A stretch of 64,000 nt of DNA from Buddleja alternifolia (Eukaryota; Streptophyta; Magnoliopsida; Lamiales; Scrophulariaceae), in assembly GCA_019426215.1 (NCBI GenBank), contig CM033408.1:5583077-5647076 (forward strand). The letters run 5' to 3'. Shown piece by piece: positions 12,201-22,272 of this stretch (position 1 is its first letter; each line of letters begins with the position of its first letter). The notes beneath the pieces were generated by a model. The model worked only from the letters and a program-made list of their open reading frames with translations, was not told where the DNA came from and did not search any database. Position numbers and translations under genes: made by a program.

Positions 12201-15200
12201 GTTTGGATCCAAGGAGGCAAATTCATGGAGACGGGATGCAAAGCTAGTTGGGTAGATTCAAGGAGTTGGGTTTGTTGGCATAACGATGAAACATAGCTTG
12301 TGTAGTGGGAGTATCGAATAGATATGTTATAGATTCGAGTTGGGCATTGAAAAACTGGTATTGTTGATGGATGGATCAGACATGGCTTTTGCAACGGCAG
12401 AGAGCAGATATTTTAGAGATCCGAGATTGCCATTGGAAAAGTTCTTGGAGTAAGAATTTCAGCAATCAGGTTGACCAAGGCGATTATCCTCTAGCGAGTA
12501 GGAAGATAAAATTGAGTGAAACTAAAGTTGCGGGTTGTGGAACATGTTCCGGGTCATGGGCGTCACCTTATATTCGTGGGTCAGTTGGACCGAGAGGTAT
12601 ATTCCACGGTATTCAGTAGTTGGTTGATCACCAAAGAGAATAGAGTAGTGGCGACGGGTTTCGAAAGTTGGGAACATTGTACACAATTGAAAAAAAAAGA
12701 GTCTGTCAAGTGGGAGGCACTAGGGGAGGATGAATTGATGAGGCATGGAGATGTCTCGATTTTATCTCTATTGATACTTGGGGATGTTCCAACTAGATCG
12801 AGATTCACTTGAGAAAAGTGAAGGTGTGCTCAAGTTGAGTTCGAGTCAATTTTAATTTTTTTCCAACTGAGAGATTATTGGGTTAGTGGAGCCAGATCAA
12901 AAAGATAGTCAAAGTAAGTTGAAAACGGGGCCAAGAGTGTGTTCAGTGGTGATGTCGCAACATCCAAATCAGGATACCATGGCATCACAGGCAAAACTCT
13001 TTGTTTTGTAGCAGAAGGCTGGAAGCTGCGGCATCGGCGTGTTTTTATGGGACGCCGCAACACCCAATGTAAATGCCGCGACATCAAGGGGCGACAGGTA
13101 GGGGTGAAAGACGAACCAAATTACTCGATACTCGGCTCGAGCTCGATCGCTAAAAGCTCATTTGAGCTTGGTTCGTTAACTTATCAAACCAAGCTTGAAC
13201 AACTTTTTGTATTTGATAAGTTTTGAAGCTCGGCTCGAATTCGGCTCGATTAGTAGAAAATAATAAAAATATGTACAAAAAAATCAAACTACTCAAGTTT
13301 GACTCGTGTTCGACTTGATTAAAGCTCGTTTGAGCTCGACTCGATTACTAATCAAACAAGTTCAAACACAAACTTTGAAGCTCGATTATATGTCAAAGAA
13401 GCTTGAACAACATCTCGTTCGGTTTGACTCGGCTCGTTTACACCCCTAGCGGTAGGTTACTTGCACGCGGATTTTTTTTATTTTGGCACTTTTTTTTGTT
13501 TCCTAGTATTGTTACATCTCTTTTCTTTTAAAAGGAATGTCTTTCCAAGTTTGATAGGATTTTATATTGCTTTACTATTATAAATAGAATAATTCAACTT
13601 GTAATTGATGATTTGCTCTGAGAAATAAGATGCAGGATCTAGTGTTGACCCGTGGATATAGGCATTGTTCTGAATCACGTTAAAAATTCCTTATGCCATT
13701 TCAAATGCTTGGATTTTATCTTTCATTGCTTATTCTCTGTGCTCTATTGCTACCATTCCTACCAATTTCTGCTCATAAATCGGAGATATATTCAACAATA
13801 ACTTAACTGTAGAAACTAATATGTCTAACAATCTCATCTAATTTTAGTTATTTTATTCGATATTTGGTAGCTAATGTTTGCCTAAAGTCTTGATTTTATC
13901 ATGTAGGGTACTTGAAGCAATCATCAAGAAAAGACATGAATTCAAACGAGTTCGAGAGCACCAAATAAAGTCATGAATCCAATAAAAAGGTTTTTAACCT
14001 ACTCCAGGTTATCTTTTTCACCACATGTTCTCTCCGAGGACTCAAAAAAATTAAACTAGTCCGAGGACATATATATAAAAACTACAGCTTCGGTAGATTG
14101 AACATCCTTCACATGTGAAAGATGAACTATAAGAGCTCATATTTAGAATAAGCAGAATTGTTAAATCGGGCCCGTAATTTATGTTTCGCTCTGTTTGATA
14201 CTAGTCAGACTCAATTACCCAATTAGGTCAAACAACTTCTAATTGTTGCAAGTTTCGTCTCATTCTTACCAAAAGTCAGACCCTGGTCCAAGGATACATG
14301 TGCGTGTGTATTTATATATGTGTGTATATTCAACATAATTTGAGACGAAATCGAGAAAAAATGGTACAAGAATTTCACTGGATATTCTTTCCTAAATTTA
14401 AACCCTCACCATTTTCTCCAATTTAGTCGCAAATTGCCCGCAATTTCTGTAGGTTGAAAATATTTTCCCTGTAAAAGTTGAACGACTAGCGCAATTGCCC
14501 TGTTATTTCGAGTCTCAAATATTCTAAATATGAACCCTAGGATATTATTTGAATCTACTTAAAGTTCATCATACACGGATATTTGTGAATATAGCATAAT
14601 CGAGAGTCTAAAAACTCCCTAAAAATAATTGGATATATAGCAATGTCTATATATAGAAGCAACAAAAATTTACCTGAGAGAGCCAATGGAGACTGTTGGA
14701 TGAGTAAACAAAGTTGACGGTCTGGCTTGGAAGTAGCCTGCCATAGAAAGTGCCTGGCAAACCAGATACAAAATATTTTATCCTCTTCCCATGATCATAA
14801 TTAAGCTTCTCGTAAAAACTGGGAAGCAACTTGAACACGTTGTTGAAGTCATTCTCCGGAAGATCATTCAGGAACACCTCAAATTCAGAAACGTCTTTGC
14901 ACAACTCTTCGATTTCTTCGATTATATGAGAGACCACGAATAGAGTGTTTGGACCTGATGAACAGCCCAAGTCAGCCATTCTGAAGCATTTTGTGGGGAA
15001 GCTGCCATTGGTGAACATGTTTTTGAGGGTTTCATCCAAAATATGCAATGATTTTGATATCCCAATTTTCTGCAAAAATGTCAAATGAGCTCTTCAAAAT
15101 GATATATATGTAACAAACGAATGTACATTACGACCGGCCCGCCCCTTTAAACGTCGACCAAATAAGCATTCAAGACACAAATGGAAAGGAAAAATTAGAT

Positions 15201-15882
15201 ACAAACCCCTCATTTATTGTGTAATTATCAAAAACTCTTCACATACTTTTATGTAATTACCAATATTTACATCGACCGTCTATTTGTAAGGTTTACATGG
15301 TAAAATTTTAAGAATTTCTAAATATACAGGGTTACGTGTTATTATAACTAGAAATGTCTTAACATAAGGGGTATTTTGTGTGATTTCCAAAAGTGGCCGT
15401 CTTTGTGTAATTTTCACAAATGAAAATGAAAGATAGAACAAGTAGAGGGAAGGGGTGGAGGTGGGATGAAACTATTTATTCTCTTCTTTTCCAGATCCAT
15501 TATCGAGTCTTTGAATGCTCGTGTAACTGTTAAAAATTCTCAAATTTGGTCCTCATCAAATTTTCCATCCAAAATTTAACGGTTAACTCCGTTACTCAAT
15601 ATTTTGACCACTTTTGTGGGGAGATTTTATGGATGAGTGGCACTTGCAATTGGATAGAAACACTGTGATATCGAATATAATCCGTGTATAAGTGCATTCA
15701 CGTATGAATTCTCATAAAAAATTGGTCAAAATGTTGACTGACGGAATGGATCATCAAATTTTGGACAAAAAATTCAATTGGAAAATGTGATTTTTTAAAA
15801 AAGTTATGAAATACAATGTGAAAACCTCGTAATAAATAAGATCAAAATTGACAAACCCCAAAATATGGGAGTCCATTGTTTT

Positions 15883-15916
<34 letters not shown>

Positions 15917-15982
15917 GATCACTTGTTGGACTGAATTCTTGGCGTAGCTAGTACCTCCATTTCCTGAATTCATGTGCGCCAT
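9258..15982 (-). CDS. SABATH-family SAM-dependent carboxyl methyltransferase (4 exons)
   Basis: Predicted to transfer a methyl group from SAM to a small-molecule carboxylate (benzoate, salicylate, jasmonate or terpenoid acids in this family), in the cytosol. Exons on the minus strand: 15923-15982, 14674-15069, 10443-10697 and 9258-9635. All junctions are AG/GT and in phase, giving 362 residues, within the usual 350-390. Exon 1 has the SYAKNS motif with downstream Gln. Exon 2 holds the SAM motif [11 protein letters not shown] (residues 52-62), NDLPENDFN (88-96), [13 protein letters not shown] (122-134) and [10 protein letters not shown] (143-152). His148 replaces the Met of Clarkia SAMT, and Trp149 is kept. 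Exon 3 has SPPDVYKAY; exon 4 has [10 protein letters not shown] and DDLFRRF. Intron 2 is about 4 kb and full of insertions. No stop or frameshift is seen in the joined frame. The family is secure; the substrate is unknown. Confidence 0.88.
9984..10266. mobile_element. hAT-like MITE in SABATH intron 3
   Basis: Inverted ends: GGCATGTTTGCAAAAACTA on the left and AACCTTGTTTGCAAAAACTTA on the right when reversed. It is about 0.28 kb of AT-rich non-coding sequence. The ends resemble the element at 39067-39411. The target duplication is not clear. Confidence 0.6.
11157..13764 (+). mobile_element. Non-autonomous LTR retrotransposon in SABATH intron 2
   Basis: Two direct LTRs, 11157-11691 (535 bp, TGTTGGGTTAG...CCTAACA) and 12877-13764; the second is longer because it contains a hAT MITE. 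The internal 1.2 kb starts with ATTGATATCAGAC, close to the initiator-Met tRNA primer site found in Copia elements. Flanks ATTTA / ATTTC fit a 5-bp duplication with one change. The LTR holds TATTATAAATAG at about 11500. Internal frames (11946-12812) are short and carry no gag or pol motif that I recognise. Orientation is opposite to the host gene. Confidence 0.8.
13099..13448. mobile_element. hAT-like MITE inside the 3' LTR
   Basis: 350-bp element with inverted ends TAGGGGTGAAAGACGAACC and, reversed, TAGGGGTGTAAACGAGCC. The interior is rich in AGCTCG / GGCTCGA repeats in both orientations. It is flanked by 8-bp direct repeats GCGACAGG and GCGGTAGG (6 of 8 identical), the duplication size of hAT elements. 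The 5' LTR of the same retrotransposon lacks it and shows the empty site (GGACGACAGG followed by TTACTTGCACG). Confidence 0.85.
13765..14673 (-). other. Remaining part of SABATH intron 2
   Basis: No coding feature is seen. The portion nearest exon 2 (about 14445-14673) matches the corresponding flank of the SABATH pseudogene at 33920-34201, for example GTAGGTTGAAAATATTT and TTAAAGTTCATCATAC, so it is ancestral intron. The part from about 13800 to 14440 is unassigned AT-rich sequence. Confidence 0.6.
15186..15415. mobile_element. MULE-type MITE in SABATH intron 1
   Basis: Inverted ends around AAGGAAAAATTAGATACAAA and TTTGTGTAATTTTC, with subterminal TTGTGTAATTA in both orientations. It is flanked by ACAAATGGA (15177-15185) and ACAAATGAA (15416-15424), a 9-bp duplication with one mismatch. 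Same family as 37511-37778. Confidence 0.7.
15530..15830. mobile_element. Degenerate inverted-repeat MITE relative in SABATH intron 1
   Basis: Arms around 15555-15600 (TTTTCCATCCAAAATTTAACGG) and 15730-15790 (reversed: similar, ending in CCGTCAGTCAAC) face each other across about 0.13 kb. The sequence is related to the better preserved element at 19094-19550. Borders are not resolved. Confidence 0.5.
15883..15917. repeat. (TG)n(AG)n microsatellite at the intron 1 donor
   Basis: Compound dinucleotide run. In gene sense it is a (CT)n(CA)n tract starting about 5 nt after the exon 1 donor (GTGATC). The SABATH pseudogene has the same tract in the same place (34957-34995). Confidence 0.9.
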
Positions 15983-16533
15983 AATTTCCTTCACAATAGT
16001 TCTTCTCAACGGATGAATTTATATAATATCCTAGCAATTGTGGCACGCAATAGTTGCGTGCAAAATAAATGTTAGTGAAACTCGATTACTTGTAAAAATA
16101 AAAATTACATTGATTCTATAACAATGTGAAAACTTGTAAAATTGTACCAAGTGCAATTGAAAGTTTCTTTTCATACCTCGTACATATATTGTAAAACATC
16201 TCTTTCACTAATGATACGGGTAAAATTTATCAGTAAGTCTTTGTTGTTTACCATATTAGGAGGAAATTTGACCCAACACACGACAAACGACAAACTAGAC
16301 GGGGGATTAATTAGGTATAAACTGCACTCTTATGTAAGTTGCCAACGTTCCCAAGAATATGGATCAAATCAATTCGCAGTTTATAGTGGAATTATTTTCC
16401 AAAGTTGCCAATGAATTTTTGTTTGGAGGGCAGATAATGATCAGCTCCTTTAGGGTATAAATAGGAGTGACGGTGGGCTTAGGGCTGATTATTGGCCTAT
16501 TTGCCTATTTATTAAACCCAATACATGACTATT
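15983..16533 (-). other. Upstream region of the SABATH gene
   Basis: About 0.55 kb between the start codon and the MULE-like element. The first 50 bases match the leaders of the two SABATH relics, and the rest diverges from them. A short frame at 16142-16414 has no recognisable product and is probably chance. Apart from the TATA-like element listed separately, I see nothing specific. Confidence 0.5.
16018..16031 (-). promoter_or_regulatory. TATA box of the SABATH gene
   Basis: On the minus strand an ATTATATAAATTC-like element lies about 40 bases upstream of the ATG (15982). The same short leader and TATA-like sequence recurs upstream of the SABATH pseudogene (about 35100-35115) and in the relic at 18940-18955, so it belongs to the ancestral promoter. 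Confidence 0.55.
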
Positions 16534-16542
16534 TTACATTAA

Positions 16543-17620
16543 AACAAGGTTTTTAAATCCGGTTTAACAGGCAATCGGCCACGAGGATGGTCCAGGTAAG
16601 TGCATCCAGCAGGCGGCGACAGACCCACGGCAAACCGGTTTAGAACCGGCGAAACCGGGAAAACCGGCGACTTGGGAACCGGTCAAGTCGTGGATCTGTT
16701 TCTGGGGAAAAAAATTAATTTCCCTAATCTTTCTTCCTCACTTGCTAGCATATAAAATTCTAAAAAAGGAAGGAGACATTGGGCTTTGGTATCTTACCAG
16801 TTACCAAGCAATTCAAACTTCAGCCCAAAAAAATCAAAGCTCCTCTCACCAGGCGTGCAAAGTTGTAAGAATCACAAGGTGTTTTTCTTATGGTGCTTCA
16901 ATGGTATGTAGTCGAATGGATTTTCTGCACTTTTCTTGTTGTATGTATAATATGTATATACATATAATATGACTATCTTTTCTCTTCTCTTTTTCTTGTC
17001 CTTTTATTTTATCTTTGGCCAAGGGGATGAAGAAGTAGGTGGGTTCTTTGTGCTGACAATTGATGCTTTGTCCCTTTTATGGTGGATCGAGACCACTGGT
17101 CCTGATCCATTTTTTATCATAGGATTTGGGATAATTTAGTAAATTATTCTCCCTATTGAGGAATTTTATGATGAAAAGTGAATCGAAACCAATAATCTCA
17201 GTGGCTCATGCGATGCATTGCCTGACATGACACACTTTTAAAGTTGTCATGTTGCAAGATTTCTTTTGTTTTTTAATTAGTTAATAATTCACAAGATACA
17301 ATCACTATTGTGCATAGATTACTACTTACTAATAGAGTTTTAGAAGTTGCAAACAACATGGTCACGTATTGGATTTCTTGCCCCTTGTTTTTTCAAATCT
17401 TTATTTATTTGATAAATCTTTACTGAGTTCCTTTTATTTGATAAATCTTTAAATTTGAATTAATGTTATTATTATTCTCTATCTTATTCTATATTTATGT
17501 ATATAATATATACAATACGAGTCAATTGATTTTTTTTTTCAACAATCAAATCGGTCAGACCATTCACTTGATGACCCAATAAAATTTTTTTGTTCGCTTA
17601 CCGGTCCTAGTTTAAAAATA
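16543..17620. mobile_element. MULE-like element, 1.1 kb
   Basis: Perfect 9-bp flanking repeats TTACATTAA (16534-16542 and 17621-17629) and weakly inverted ends (GGTTTTTAAATCCGGTTTAAC and, reversed, TATTTTTAAACTAGGACCGG). The left part is rich in AACCGG motifs (16600-16690). No transposase frame is visible; the frame at 16742-16972 looks incidental. A 9-bp duplication fits Mutator-like elements. Confidence 0.6.
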
Positions 17621-17629
17621 TTACATTAA

Positions 17630-18094
17630 TATAGTTTTTTTCTTTTATAACCCCTTGAACATAACGATTCATATTCACAATGGACCGTCAGCCCTACGGG
17701 TTTGACTATCATATTAACCATGAATTTGATCTATGGGTAGCGCCTCGGTCGATAAGGGTAAATTAATTATCATAATACCTCTAAATATTTTTTATGCCCA
17801 TCAACTATCATCATTACTTTTTAAAAAAAAAAAAAAATTCTTAAACAATCAGTCCTTGCACGAAACTTACTAAAAAAAAAAAAATTCTTAAACAATCAGT
17901 CCTTAAAAAATTCTTAAACAATCAGTCAATCAGTACTTTTTAATCATTACTTGGAAGAGCATTGCACGAAACTTACTAAAAAAAAAGAATCTTGAAACAG
18001 TCAAGTCAACATGCTTGATTACTTTTGACTAATTGATGTAGCGCCGCACTACTTTTAGACTTCCCTCGTATTAGCTTTCAACGCGAGTTTTCAT
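17630..18094. repeat. AT-rich intergenic stretch with short direct repeats
   Basis: The phrases AATTCTTAAACAATCAGTCC (three copies, about 17836-17925) and GCACGAAACTTACTAAAAAA (two copies, about 17858 and 17965) form a scrambled local duplication at about 17825-17995. No gene is seen. Confidence 0.7.
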
Positions 18095-18872
18095 TCATTA
18101 CTGTAAAAAATAATATTAATGATAAAATTTAAAGTGATAATTTTAGAATTTCACTATATATACACAATGAATAACAATAATTTTTGTTTTGTCACAATAA
18201 AAAATTTTAATGATAAAATTTTCTTTAAAATTGTCACTATTGACAATTAATTGCGCATGTATATTAGGTGGAGGGGGATTTAGTTGGAATATGGGAGATC
18301 ATACGATCACTGAAGTGGAGATGTTAGCCCTCAAACAAGGACTGTCACTGGCTTAGGATGAAAGATTTGAACATTTGGAGGTGGAAATCGACTTGGAAGT
18401 TGTCTTTCGTTTGGTTGAAGGAAGAGATGCTCATAGACATCCTCTTGGATTCATCATTGAAGATCGTAGAAGATTGATTAGAATGCTTTGGATTTATAAA
18501 CTCAAACATATTAAGTGGACGGCAATTCGTGTGCCGATAGCTTAGCTAAATTTGGCCAATGTTTGTCGAGGGGGATTCACTTTTGGGACTCTATCCCCAC
18601 TTGTCTTTCGGATTTAATTAATGAAGAAGTATGAGTAAATCATCCCCGTTGAAAAAAAAACATTTATAGTGATAAAACAAATAGAGAGACAACTATATTT
18701 GATGTCACTAAATTGTCACTAATTTTTACTAGTGACAACAACTTCCTTGTTATTAATTATTAAGAGTGACAACTTCTACATAAATATTATCACTATTAAA
18801 CATATAAAATTTATTATTGTGACATAACAAAAATTATTGTCACTAAAATCTTATCATTAGCGACAATTTATT
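18095..18872. mobile_element. GTGACAA-rich MITE, split by a LINE fragment
   Basis: Two blocks rich in GTGACAA / TTGTCAC repeats (18095-18265 and 18662-18872) correspond to the left and right parts of the related element at 19875-20273. Together they make one MITE of about 0.4 kb once the LINE piece is excluded. On its right side the SABATH promoter relic begins. Confidence 0.65.
18266..18661 (+). pseudogene. 5'-truncated LINE fragment, RNase H (RVT_3) end with poly-A
   Basis: The plus-strand frame resembles the RNase H domain that ends plant non-LTR retrotransposons: TEVEMLALKQGLSLA, then LEVEIDLEVV, then HPLGFIIEDRRRL. It has in-frame stops and ends in an A-run (about 18652-18661). It sits inside a MITE at a point where the sister MITE (near 20040) is continuous. 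ATGTATATTA before and CATTTATAG after could be a degraded target duplication. Confidence 0.65.
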
Positions 18873-18877
18873 GTTCC

Positions 18878-19020
18878 TGCATTCATATGCACCGCTACTT
18901 CCTTGGCTACCATTCTTCTTCTCCACATATGGATTTATATGTATAGTTTTTTCTTTTCTTTTCTTTTAAATCTACCAAGTCTTGATGGACTTGCAATCTC
19001 TCTTATAAATTTAAATTTAA
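18878..19020 (-). pseudogene. Relic of a SABATH exon 1 start and leader
   Basis: 18878-18960 matches the start-codon region and leader of the SABATH pseudogene at 35045-35115 (CATTCATATGCACC and CCATTCTTCTTCTCC, with a TATATG element). The rest of exon 1 and all later exons are missing, and the break coincides with the MITE ending at 18872. Similarity continues to the right through the upstream block to gene X, so this is the edge of a third, truncated tandem copy. Confidence 0.65.
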
Positions 19021-19093
19021 ATATCTATTCTTGCGAAATGTAATCTTTAATTAAATTCTTTTACTGTAAAAATTTTGCACTACCTAGTATTTA

Positions 19094-19550
19094 GGAAAAA
19101 TTGCATTTTTTATCCCATAACTTTTACTTAGTTAAATTTTAATCTCGTTCGTTACGAATTTCTGACGTTTAGTCCTATAATTTTTAAAATATCTCACATT
19201 TTGTCCCCAACTGAATTTTCCATCAAAATTTGACAGTCAACTCTATTGGTCTACCCTTGACGGGTTTTTTGGGGAAGAATTCGTGCGTAAATGCACTTAT
19301 ACATGGATTACATTCATTATTACGATATTTCTATTCAATATCATGTGCCGTTCATGCACAAAATCACACCGACAAAATCGGTCAAAAGGTTAATTAACGG
19401 TGTTGACCGCTAAATTTTGGATGGAAAACTTTGTAAGAACTATACGTGAGACATTTTGAAAGTTATAGGACTAAAAGTAAAAAATTTGTAATTAATGGGA
19501 CCAAAATTAAATTAGGACAAAGCTATGGAATGAAAAGTCTAATCTTCCCC
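19094..19550. mobile_element. MULE-type MITE, 457 bp
   Basis: Inverted ends GGAAAAATTGCATTTTTTAT and, reversed, GGGGAAGATTAGACTTTTCA, with long inner inverted segments. It is flanked by AGTATTTA on both sides (19086-19093 and 19551-19558), 8 bp plus a ninth mismatched base. No coding capacity. Confidence 0.75.
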
Positions 19551-19579
19551 AGTATTTATTTAAATCATTGAAAAGTATT

Positions 19580-19790
19580 ATAATGATAAAATAAAATGGA
19601 TCGAGATCGAGATCGGTAAAATGCTCCCTAATTTATGTTTAAACCGTATAAGAATTCTAAATGGAAGCATCATTATTGAATGTGCATAATGATAAAATAA
19701 AATGGATCGAGATCGGTAAAATGCTTCCTAATTTATGTTTATACCGCATAAGAATTCTAAATGGAAGCATCATTATTGAATGTGCATAAA
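19580..19790. repeat. About 105-bp tandem duplication
   Basis: The unit beginning TAATGATAAAATAAAATGG occurs at about 19581 and again at 19687, including the phrase GAATTCTAAATGGAAGCATC both times. The paralogous block near 35260 has a single copy of that phrase, so the duplication arose on this copy. Confidence 0.85.
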
Positions 19791-19874
19791 GACTTGAATT
19801 AGGGAATAATGTGCTTATGCCAAAACAGTGGTTCGCAATTTGTAAACCCCCTACAATAATTTGATAAGAGTTGA

Positions 19875-20273
19875 TTACAACAAAAAGTAATATTTGTGAC
19901 AAAATTTAAAGTGATAATATTATAGTTGTCACTTGACGGCATATATGATAAGTGACAACAAGTTTTGCTTTGTCACAATAAGAATTTTCAGTGACAAGAC
20001 TTTTTTAAAAGTTATCACTATTAACAATTAGTAACACATGTATAGTGACAACACAAATAGAGTGACAATTAAAATTGTTGTTGCTAAGTTGTCACAAAAG
20101 GTGTGTCACTTATTGCCAATAGTTATAATAACTTTCTTGTCATTAATTATCAAAAGTGACAATTTCTATTTTAGTGACAAAGCAAAGTTCTTATCACTAA
20201 AAATTTATAATTAGTGACAACTTTGACATTGTCACTTTGAGATTTTATCATCAATGTCTTATTTTTTTAGTAG
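19875..20273. mobile_element. GTGACAA-rich MITE, about 0.4 kb
   Basis: Inverted ends TTACAACAAAAAGTAATA and, reversed, CTACTAAAAAAATAAGACA, followed on each side by GTGACAA / AAAGTGA motifs. The paralogous site near 35640-35660 (AAGAAGTTTGACTAAAAATAG) is uninterrupted, which supports insertion between AGAGTTGA and GGTTTGAC. Possible target duplication GTTGA / GTTTGA. Confidence 0.7.
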
Positions 20274-20293
20274 GGTTTGACTAAAAATAGTTA

Positions 20294-21367
20294 GGCCTTT
20301 TTTTTTTATGTTTTCAAATTCTATTTTTAATATCCTGAATCACAAAATTCTAAAAATCCATAATACAAATCATTCTCATCTAAATTCTACTTTTTTCAAC
20401 TTAACTTTTTCAATCCTCCATATAACTACCTATCATTCACTATATCAATCATTTCACACATTTATCAATCTATATCATTTCCTCCAATCATTACTTTTTT
20501 ATTCAATTTTTCACATTTTACTATATATTAATAATAAATTTTCAATTTCAAATTTCAAAATATATTAATAATAAATTAACTTTATATATCTGTCTGATTC
20601 TATTATTTATTTATTCACATAATCATTACACAAATAACTAACTCAATCATTTAACTCATCATATATCAACCAATTATTATTGATTTGACACATTTTACAA
20701 ATCTCAACTATTTTTAAAAATATAAACAAACACAATACACATCACATCAATTTTCACATGAATCCATGTAGTACGCATTTTCTGAGAAATTTTTAGGATT
20801 TTATCTCAAAAACATAAACAGACTGAAAATTTTTCGGGAAATACGTACTACATGGATTCATGTGAGAATGGATGTGATGTGTGTTGTGTTTGTTTATGTT
20901 TTTAAAAATGGTTGAGATTTGTAAAGTGTGTCAAATCAATAATAATTGGTTGGTGTATGATGAGTTAAATGATTGAGTTAGTTATTTGTGTAGTTATTAT
21001 GTGAATAAATAAATAATAGAATAAGATAGATATATAAAGTTAATTTATTATTAATATATTTTAAAATTTGAAATTTATTATAATATATAGTAAAATGTGG
21101 AAGATTGAATAAAAAAAATAATGATTGGAGGAAATGATGTTGATTGATAAATGTGTGAAATGATTGATATAGGAAAAATTTAAAGAAATATAATATTTTT
21201 TAAAAAAATTTCGAAAAATATCATAAATTTGATCGGGTAATAAGAAATACCACAAAATGCCTTGGGCCAAAGCGTGACCACTGCAAAAAGTGGTGGTCAC
21301 GCCTTGGCCCAAGGCGTGATGTCAGATTTTCAGTGGTCACGCCTTGGGACAAGGCGTAACTAACTCC

Positions 21368-21398
<31 letters not shown>

Positions 21399-22080
21399 CT
21401 TTTTGTATTTTGTTTATTTTCCTTATTTCTCGCTCATTTTTCTCCTTTTTTCGCACATTTTTGAGTTTCTACTTGAACATATAAATTGTAGACTTTCATA
21501 TAGACTTTGTAACCACACAAGAATGGACTCATTCCGATACCCGAGTGAAGAAATATGACAAGTAAAAAAGGACACATTAGAATAATTTTTTTAAAAAAAT
21601 AATAACGTTGTCTATGTTTCCGGCTCATTTTTCTCCCTTTTTCGTTCATTTTTGATTTTTGACTTGAACATATAAAGACTTTCATATAGACTTTGTAACC
21701 ACACAAGAATCTTGATATATTTATATATAAAGAGTTTGTCACGCCTTGGCCCAAGGCGTGACCACTGAAAATCTGACATCACGCCTTGGGCCAAGGCGTG
21801 ACCACCACTTTTTGCAGTGGTCACGCCTTAACCCAAGGCGTTTTGTGGTATTTTTTATTACTCGGTCAAATTTATGGTATTTTTCGAATTTTTTTTTAAA
21901 AATATTATATTTCTTTAAATCTTTCTTGATATAGTGAGTGATAGGTAGTTATATGGGGGATTGACAAAGTTAAGTTGAAAAAAGTTGAATTTAGATAAGA
22001 ATGATTTGTGTTATGAATTTTTAAAATTTTATGATTCAGGATATTGAAAATGGAATTTGAAAACATAAACAAACAAGGCC
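20294..22080. mobile_element. PIF/Harbinger (Tourist-like) foldback element carrying a MULE
   Basis: Ends are GGCCTTTTT... and, reversed, GGCCTTGTTTGTTTATG, flanked by TTA on both sides (20291-20293 and 22081-22083). The terminal inverted repeat extends about 170 bp (ATCCTGAATCA, CAACTTAACTTT and CATATAACTACCTATCA occur on both arms). A second long inverted pair, about 20435-20800 against 20835-21170, makes the left half almost palindromic. A MULE occupies 21172-21924. No transposase frame is visible. Confidence 0.8.
21172..21924. mobile_element. Long-TIR MULE with CACGCC...GGCGTG palindromes
   Basis: Inverted arms of about 188 bp (21172-21360 and 21737-21924) begin GGAAAAATTTAAAGAAATAT and, reversed, AAAGATTTAAAGAAATATAA. 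Flanks ATTGATATA / CTTGATATA give a 9-bp duplication with one mismatch. Each arm carries three copies of a CACGCCTTGG..CCAAGGCGTG-type palindrome. The 0.37 kb centre has two direct copies of a segment with GACTTTCATATAGACTTTG, about 170 bp apart. No transposase is seen. Confidence 0.75.
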
Positions 22081-22272
22081 TTAAAGTTTAGCTTACAGAG
22101 TTGGGCTCCTAGATTGGAATTCATGAAACCATCTAATCAAATTTGACTAGAATTGGTTATGATTCAATTATATGCTTCAATATATTTATTGGTCATTTTA
22201 TAATAAGGCAACACAAATAGAATCAGTTCATTGTACATAGTTAGAATGAGTTTCGTTCCTACTAGTACAATC

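Noticed and set aside
11946..12812. Overlapping frames of 80-116 codons in the LTR element interior
   Set aside because: No gag or pol motif, poor frame continuity; treated as decayed non-coding interior.
20308..20568. 86-codon Phe/Leu/Ile-rich frame
   Set aside because: Falls entirely inside the Tourist-like inverted repeat and consists of AT-rich codons only.
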